A stretch of DNA of 8,781 bases, from assembly GCA_030618675.1 (NCBI GenBank), contig JAUXCV010000054.1, forward strand, positions 1 to 8,781. The letters run 5' to 3'. Under the pieces are notes generated by a model that was given only the letters and a program-made list of their open reading frames with translations, was not told the origin of the DNA and did no database searches. Source of the DNA: Acidimicrobiia bacterium (GTDB lineage Bacteria > Actinomycetota > Acidimicrobiia > Spongiisociales > UBA5794). Position 1 is the stretch's first letter; every line of letters begins with the position of its first letter. Positions 5,310 to 8,781 of this stretch are shown here, in pieces. The position numbers and the translations under genes are program-made.

Positions 5310-6386
5310 ATGGATTATCGAGCCCTTCCCAAAGCCCTCTTGCATGATCATCTCGATGGCGGCGTACGCGTCGAGACCATCCTTGAACTGGCCGACGATC
5401 AGGGATACGCGGATCTGCCGGCCACCGATGTCGACGGCCTCGGCGCGTGGTTCAACCAGGGCCGGTCCGGTTCTTTGGAGCGCTACCTCGAAGCGTTCAC
5501 GCACACGGTGGCCGTGATGAGCAGCGAAGACGCTATCCAGAGGATCGCGTACGAGACCGGGATCGATCTCGCAGCCGACGGAGTGGTCTACGCCGAAATT
5601 CGATTCGGTCCCAGCCTGCACATGATCCACCGTTTGACCCGGGAAGCCGCTATCGAAGCCGTTCTCGACGGTTTCGCAGCTGCGAGCCGCGAGACCGGGA
5701 TCGTCCTGTACACCATCGTTTCGGCGCTTCGCCACGACACCGACTCCGAGGAAGTTGTTCGCGCTGCAATCCCCTATCTCGACCGGGGTCTCGTGGGCTT
5801 CGATCTCGCGGGCCCGGAAGCAGGGTTCCCCGCCGACGATCACCTGGCGGCTTGCCGCCTGGCGCGTGATGCCGGTCTCGGCCTAACGATCCACGCGGGA
5901 GAGGCCGACGGGGCTTCGTCCATCTGGAGGGCGGTCGCGAGATGTGGGGCAACGAGAATCGGCCACGGTGTTCGTATCGCTGATGAGACCGACTTCGACG
6001 GGCGCACGATCACTTCCCTTGCTCCACTGGCACGCAGGATCCGCGACCATCGCATCCCGCTCGAGGTAGCGATCACATCCAACCTCGATACGTCGGCGTT
6101 CCCATCGGCCGCGGAGCATCCGTTTGGAGCGCTCTACAGGGCCGGATTCACGGTCACGCTCAACACCGACAATCGCCTCATGAGCAGGGTCAGCCTCTCG
6201 GACGAGTACGAACTCGCCGCGAACGCGTTCGGTCTCAAACCGGCCGACCTCGGGGAGATCACGGTGAACGCGCTCGAAGCCGGTTTCGGGGATTGGCCCG
6301 AGCGCCGGCGTCTGATCGACGAGGTGATCCGTCCCGCCTACGCCAGCGTGTCGTCCAACCAGGCAGCGACCTCAGAGAGCACCTGA
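5310..6386 (+). CDS. add: Adenosine deaminase
   Basis: This 358-aa cytoplasmic zinc hydrolase converts adenosine or deoxyadenosine to inosine or deoxyinosine in purine salvage. Zinc and catalytic residues are in place: His12 and His14 in LLHDHLDGG, His195 and Glu198 in TIHAGE, His219 in RIGHG and Asp287 in TLNTDNRLMS. GFDLAGPE (163-170) is the usual GxDLxGxE motif. Asn288 replaces the second Asp of the TDD form; this TDN variant is normal in actinobacterial enzymes. The usual CPTSN motif reads AITSN (254-258), a less common change. The frame is open 88 codons further upstream within the GNAT-like gene, but homology begins at MDYRALPKALLHDHLDG, so ATG 5310 is the start. It follows the GNAT-like gene by 10 nt, and its last 49 bp overlap the convergent lipase-like gene. 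Substrate could also be a related aminopurine such as adenine, but adenosine is favoured. Confidence 0.93.
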   Translation: MDYRALPKALLHDHLDGGVRVETILELADDQGYADLPATDVDGLGAWFNQGRSGSLERYLEAFTHTVAVMSSEDAIQRIAYETGIDLAADGVVYAEIRFGPSLHMIHRLTREAAIEAVLDGFAAASRETGIVLYTIVSALRHDTDSEEVVRAAIPYLDRGLVGFDLAGPEAGFPADDHLAACRLARDAGLGLTIHAGEADGASSIWRAVARCGATRIGHGVRIADETDFDGRTITSLAPLARRIRDHRIPLEVAITSNLDTSAFPSAAEHPFGALYRAGFTVTLNTDNRLMSRVSLSDEYELAANAFGLKPADLGEITVNALEAGFGDWPERRRLIDEVIRPAYASVSSNQAATSEST

Positions 6387-7156
6387 ATCTGCTCCGGTTC
6401 GTTGTGCATCTCGTGTCGGAGTCCCGGGTAGACCTTCCGCTCAACTGAATCCACCGCAGCGAGCGGCGCGGACGCTGAAGGAGGCACGAGCGGGTCATCT
6501 CCGCCGTGGATCACCAAGGTGGGTGTGTCGATGTTCGCGATCAGCTCGTGTGATCGGTCCTGCGCGCCCAGCATCTCCAGACCCAGGCGAGTCGTCACTT
6601 TCGTGTACACGAGGGGATCGGCGAAGTAGGCCTCCCCTACCGCCTCGTCGCGGGAGAGCTGCTCTCCTTTGACGGAGCTGTCCATCGCCAGCTTCGGTGT
6701 GATCCTTCCGAGAATCTGCACACCGAGTCGCAACGCGGCGGGCACGTCGGCATCGAGCGCGGGTGCGGACAGGACGCCCGCGTCGGGGTGTGGTCGATCC
6801 TCAGCGAGGTAGAGCGCTCCGATCAACCCGCCGAGGGAGTGGGCATAGAGCACCCAAGGTATGTCCGTGCGAATGAGTCCGGATTCGACGACGCCCTCAA
6901 CGTCGTCGACGAAGTCATCGAACGACGGAACATAGGCCCGGGTTCCCGCCGACCGTCCGTGACAGCACAGGTCGAACGCAGCGACCGCGTATCCCCGATC
7001 CACGAAGAAGTCGGCCACGTGCTCCCACCGTCCGGAGTGCTCCCCCAGGCCGTGGACGATGAGGAGTGAACGCTGCGGCTCCCCATCCGGGGTCCAGGTT
7101 CTCGTGTGCAAAGACAGGCCATCCTGTCTTGCGTACGTGCCGGTGGTCTCATTCAT
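6338..7156 (-). CDS. Monoacylglycerol-lipase-like alpha/beta hydrolase
   Basis: This 272-aa serine hydrolase of the Hydrolase_4 (monoacylglycerol lipase) type probably releases fatty acids from monoacylglycerols or similar esters. HGLGEHSGRW (35-44) supplies the oxyanion region and is characteristic of this subfamily. The nucleophile is Ser107 in YAHSLGG, with Ala at the first glycine of GxSxG. The acid is probably Asp221 in HGGDDPLV and the base His248 in GLRHEMHNE. FDLCCHGRS (61-69) matches the family D-x-x-G-H-G-x-S region with Cys-Cys in place of the usual Arg-Gly. No signal peptide, so probably cytosolic. The ATG has an AGGAG 6 nt upstream (7163-7167) and overlaps the ppgK stop as ATGA, so the two genes are likely co-translated. 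Its last 49 bp are antisense to the end of adenosine deaminase. A lysophospholipase or other esterase role is also possible. Confidence 0.88.
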   Translation of the reverse strand: MNETTGTYARQDGLSLHTRTWTPDGEPQRSLLIVHGLGEHSGRWEHVADFFVDRGYAVAAFDLCCHGRSAGTRAYVPSFDDFVDDVEGVVESGLIRTDIPWVLYAHSLGGLIGALYLAEDRPHPDAGVLSAPALDADVPAALRLGVQILGRITPKLAMDSSVKGEQLSRDEAVGEAYFADPLVYTKVTTRLGLEMLGAQDRSHELIANIDTPTLVIHGGDDPLVPPSASAPLAAVDSVERKVYPGLRHEMHNEPEQIQVLSEVAAWLDDTLA

Positions 7157-7896
7157 GTCTCGCTCCTGATCGATGCTGCGAATGCGGCACCCACGATACC
7201 GGCCTGGTTTCTGAGAACGGCGGGCACGATACGCGCCTTCGTCGTGAAGTGATGCGAGTAGGTCTCGAATCGTTTCGAGATCCCACCGCCGAAGACGAAG
7301 AGATCGGGCCAGAAGAGCTCCTCGACGTACGCAAGGAACTCATCGACCCGGGACGCCCACCAGTCCATCTCGAGTTCACCACGTTTGACGAGACGCCCAG
7401 CGGCGTAGAGTTCCGCCTTCTGTCTATGGAAGATCAAGTGGCCGAGTTCAGTGTTGGGGATGAGGCGTCCATCGTGGAGATAGGCGCTTCCGATTCCGGT
7501 GCCGAACGTCAGGAGGATCACGACACCGTCGATGCCCGCAGCCGCTCCGTACTTCGCTTCAGCAAGCCCAGCGGCGTCGGCATCGTTGAGGACCGTGACC
7601 GGCATTCCAAGACGATGGCTGAGCATCGAGGCCGCATCGATCCCGACCCACCCGTCGTCGATGTTCGCCGCCGTTTCGATGACTCCAGCACGCACGACTC
7701 CGGGGATCGTGATGCCGACCGGCCCGTTCCAATCGCTGGTGTGGACGATCTCGACGATCGCGTCCGTGACGGCGTCCGGTGTGGAAGGCTGGGGAGTCGG
7801 AATCCGTAACCGCTCCGCTGCGAGAGCACCGGTCTCGAGATTCACCGGGGCGCCCTTGACTCCCGATCCTCCGACGTCGACACCGAACACCTGCAC
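7153..7896 (-). CDS. ppgK: Polyphosphate glucokinase (ROK family)
   Basis: This 247-aa cytoplasmic kinase phosphorylates glucose at C6 using inorganic polyphosphate (and often ATP), feeding glycolysis. The phosphate-binding motif FGVDVGGSGVKGAPV is at 4-18 and the second phosphate motif LTFGTGIGSA at 129-138. The catalytic base is Asp105 in LNDADAAG. PNTELGH (147-153) supplies sugar-binding Glu and His. The cysteine zinc motif of classical ROK proteins is absent, as is normal for PpgK, and the length is close to that of mycobacterial PpgK. The GTG start at 7896 has an AGGAGG (7904-7909) 7 nt upstream, lying within the end of the preceding gene, whose TAG is only 2 nt away. The stop overlaps the lipase-like ATG. 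Strict polyphosphate preference cannot be read from sequence, but subfamily membership is clear. Confidence 0.93.
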   Translation of the reverse strand: MQVFGVDVGGSGVKGAPVNLETGALAAERLRIPTPQPSTPDAVTDAIVEIVHTSDWNGPVGITIPGVVRAGVIETAANIDDGWVGIDAASMLSHRLGMPVTVLNDADAAGLAEAKYGAAAGIDGVVILLTFGTGIGSAYLHDGRLIPNTELGHLIFHRQKAELYAAGRLVKRGELEMDWWASRVDEFLAYVEELFWPDLFVFGGGISKRFETYSHHFTTKARIVPAVLRNQAGIVGAAFAASIRSET

Positions 7897-7898
7897 GC

Positions 7899-8486
7899 CT
7901 ACGCCTCCTCTGTGATGACTCGTTCCAGGTTGGCAGCATATCGGGTGAGGCCGGATCGAACCGCATCCAGTGGTGGCTCGATCCTGACTCCACCGGGATA
8001 CTCCGGGAAGTCGCTCCCCAGAGCCGTCACGCCCGGAAGCGCCAGGACGCGATCTCCAGGAAAGAAAGGAAGGAGCACGACGATCACGGGACCCTGGGAT
8101 CGAATCGCCACCTCAACGCCCCGCAACTGCCGGAGGCGCTTTGAAAGGCGCCGCGTCTGCCGTAGCGCCTCTTCCGCGGTGGCCCGGGGCACGGTTTCCT
8201 CGATAGCCATGACCGTTGCATCTGCGGGGACCGGGCGAAGACTCGACCATGCATTCACGATCGCGATCGTTCGGTTCGACCCGATGCGATCGAAGACGCC
8301 GAGGTAGTTCGGATACCCCACGATGACCGTCCCGTTGCACGCGTCGGGCACGACCGTCCGGCCGCGCACACACGGCAGTTCCCGGGCCCCCGCCTGCTCA
8401 AGGAGCCGACACCTCAGCTTCGGATCCAGAGCGCGTGAAATCGCCATTCCACCGGAGGAGGCCGCGATGATCCCTTCAACGATCAC
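7899..8486 (-). CDS. Unrecognised 195-aa protein, possible reduced PLP-aminotransferase fold
   Basis: I do not recognise a named family. The protein has alternating strand-helix character. VIVGYPNYLGVFD (54-66) recalls the Q-x-PNFFG-x-(I/E)ED stretch of glycine dehydrogenase subunit 1, and the C-terminal half reads like the small domain of fold-type-I PLP enzymes: GVEVAIRSQGPVIVVLLP (123-140), ALPGV (149-153), then GGVRIEPP (165-172). The length is about half that of such enzymes, and no lysine in a typical PLP-binding context (S-x-H/x-K) is seen; an in-frame TAG four codons upstream of the GTG rules out a longer reading frame. No membrane segment or signal peptide is evident. It has no Shine-Dalgarno but a TAGCCT box 6 nt before the GTG. 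It precedes ppgK by 2 nt, so the two are almost certainly co-transcribed. A real gene is likely from its length, its spacing and the protein-like composition; function is open. Confidence 0.7.
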   Translation of the reverse strand: MIVEGIIAASSGGMAISRALDPKLRCRLLEQAGARELPCVRGRTVVPDACNGTVIVGYPNYLGVFDRIGSNRTIAIVNAWSSLRPVPADATVMAIEETVPRATAEEALRQTRRLSKRLRQLRGVEVAIRSQGPVIVVLLPFFPGDRVLALPGVTALGSDFPEYPGGVRIEPPLDAVRSGLTRYAANLERVITEEA

Positions 8487-8492
8487 CGGTCC

Positions 8493-8498
8493 AGGCTA
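8493..8498 (-). promoter_or_regulatory. Possible -10 box TAGCCT for the leaderless 195-aa gene
   Basis: On the minus strand TAGCCT is followed by 6 nt (GGACCG) and the GTG at 8486. If active it would drive the three-gene unit that includes ppgK and the lipase-like gene. A GGGAG just upstream is too far from the GTG for a good Shine-Dalgarno. Confidence 0.4.
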
Positions 8499-8520
8499 CT
8501 CCCAAGTGCCGTGCGAACCC

Positions 8521-8557
8521 TGGGCTCGCAGTGGCGCATAGGTGCGCTGACAGCCCA
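8521..8557 (-). terminator. Two-part hairpin in the 88-nt gap before the 195-aa gene
   Basis: TGGGCT (8521-8526) pairs with AGCCCA (8552-8557), enclosing a second perfect stem GCGCA-TAGG-TGCGC (8534-8547) across an asymmetric internal loop. It lies 17 nt past the stop of the partial gene at 8575 on the minus strand, where a transcript end is expected. No U-tract follows. It might instead be a regulatory or binding-site palindrome. Confidence 0.35.
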
Positions 8558-8574
8558 CAGAAAGGGAGGAGGTG

Positions 8575-8781
8575 CTAGCCCGCGTCGGACGCAGAGGAGA
8601 GATTCGTCACGGCGGGTGGGCCGGGAATCCGTGTCGGTGCCTCTGGAAGATCGACACCCTCCGGCTCTCTCAGACCGTACTTCACCAACAGGTGGTGGAA
8701 ATCCCGTTGATAGAAGATCTTGCACTGGACGTCCGGATACAGCTCCCTCAGGCGCCGGATCTTGCCGTTCTTCTTGGTGAC
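8575..8781 (-). CDS. 3' end of an unrecognised gene, cut by the window edge
   Basis: The minus-strand frame is open from the window edge to a TAG at 8575-8577, giving 68 C-terminal residues with no start codon in the window. The first 36 residues are well structured and charged (KKNGKIRRLRELYPDVQ, then FYQRDFHHLLVKYGL), looking like the terminal alpha-beta-alpha of a soluble enzyme. The last 30 residues are a Pro/Ala/Ser-rich, probably disordered tail. I do not recognise the family and assign no function. The protein-like composition of the first half and the position upstream of a co-directional unit support a real gene. Confidence 0.6.
   Translation of the reverse strand, partial: VTKKNGKIRRLRELYPDVQCKIFYQRDFHHLLVKYGLREPEGVDLPEAPTRIPGPPAVTNLSSASDAG

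Noticed and set aside
7899..8486. Calling the 195-aa protein a glycine dehydrogenase subunit or aminotransferase outright
   Set aside because: Similarity is limited to short stretches, the protein is about half length and no PLP lysine is evident; kept as an unrecognised protein with a hypothesis.

Overview
This is a GC-rich (by eye, not computed), gene-dense bacterial window that most resembles an uncultured-type actinobacterium, perhaps of the Acidimicrobiia. The assignment rests on a polyphosphate glucokinase of the actinobacterial type, an adenosine deaminase with the actinobacterial NTDNRLMS signature, a small DUF1918-like protein, and several genes that look leaderless with a TAnnnT box 6-7 nt before the start codon. 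The lineage call is an inference; no rRNA or other marker is present.

Layout. Positions 1-412 hold no convincing gene but a mosaic of inverted and direct repeats. Positions 413-4002 carry a five-gene minus-strand block, read right to left: a 59-aa DUF1918-like protein, a YqgE/UPF0301 protein, ribonuclease HII (rnhB), an MscS-type mechanosensitive channel and a glutaryl-CoA-dehydrogenase-type acyl-CoA dehydrogenase. Spacings are short (54, 35, -3 and 10 nt). A 133-bp divergent promoter region (4003-4135) separates it from a plus-strand block: a PEBP/YbhB-like protein, a divergent GNAT-like protein and adenosine deaminase (6386 end). The adenosine deaminase gene runs 49 bp into the convergent minus-strand block 6338-8486, which encodes an unrecognised 195-aa protein, polyphosphate glucokinase (ppgK) and a monoacylglycerol-lipase-like alpha/beta hydrolase. 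At the right edge, 8575-8781 is the 3' end of another minus-strand gene that I do not recognise.

The functions are mostly housekeeping or salvage: RNA primer removal, osmotic protection, acyl-CoA oxidation, purine salvage, polyphosphate-driven glucose phosphorylation and glyceride hydrolysis. No defence system, CRISPR array, insertion sequence, phage gene, tRNA or rRNA was found, and I see no clear new multi-gene system. The most interesting signals are the recurring TAnnnT box at a fixed distance from five starts, two of them built from the stop codon of the gene before; the repeat mosaic at the left edge; and the unrecognised 195-aa protein, which looks like a shortened PLP-aminotransferase fold.
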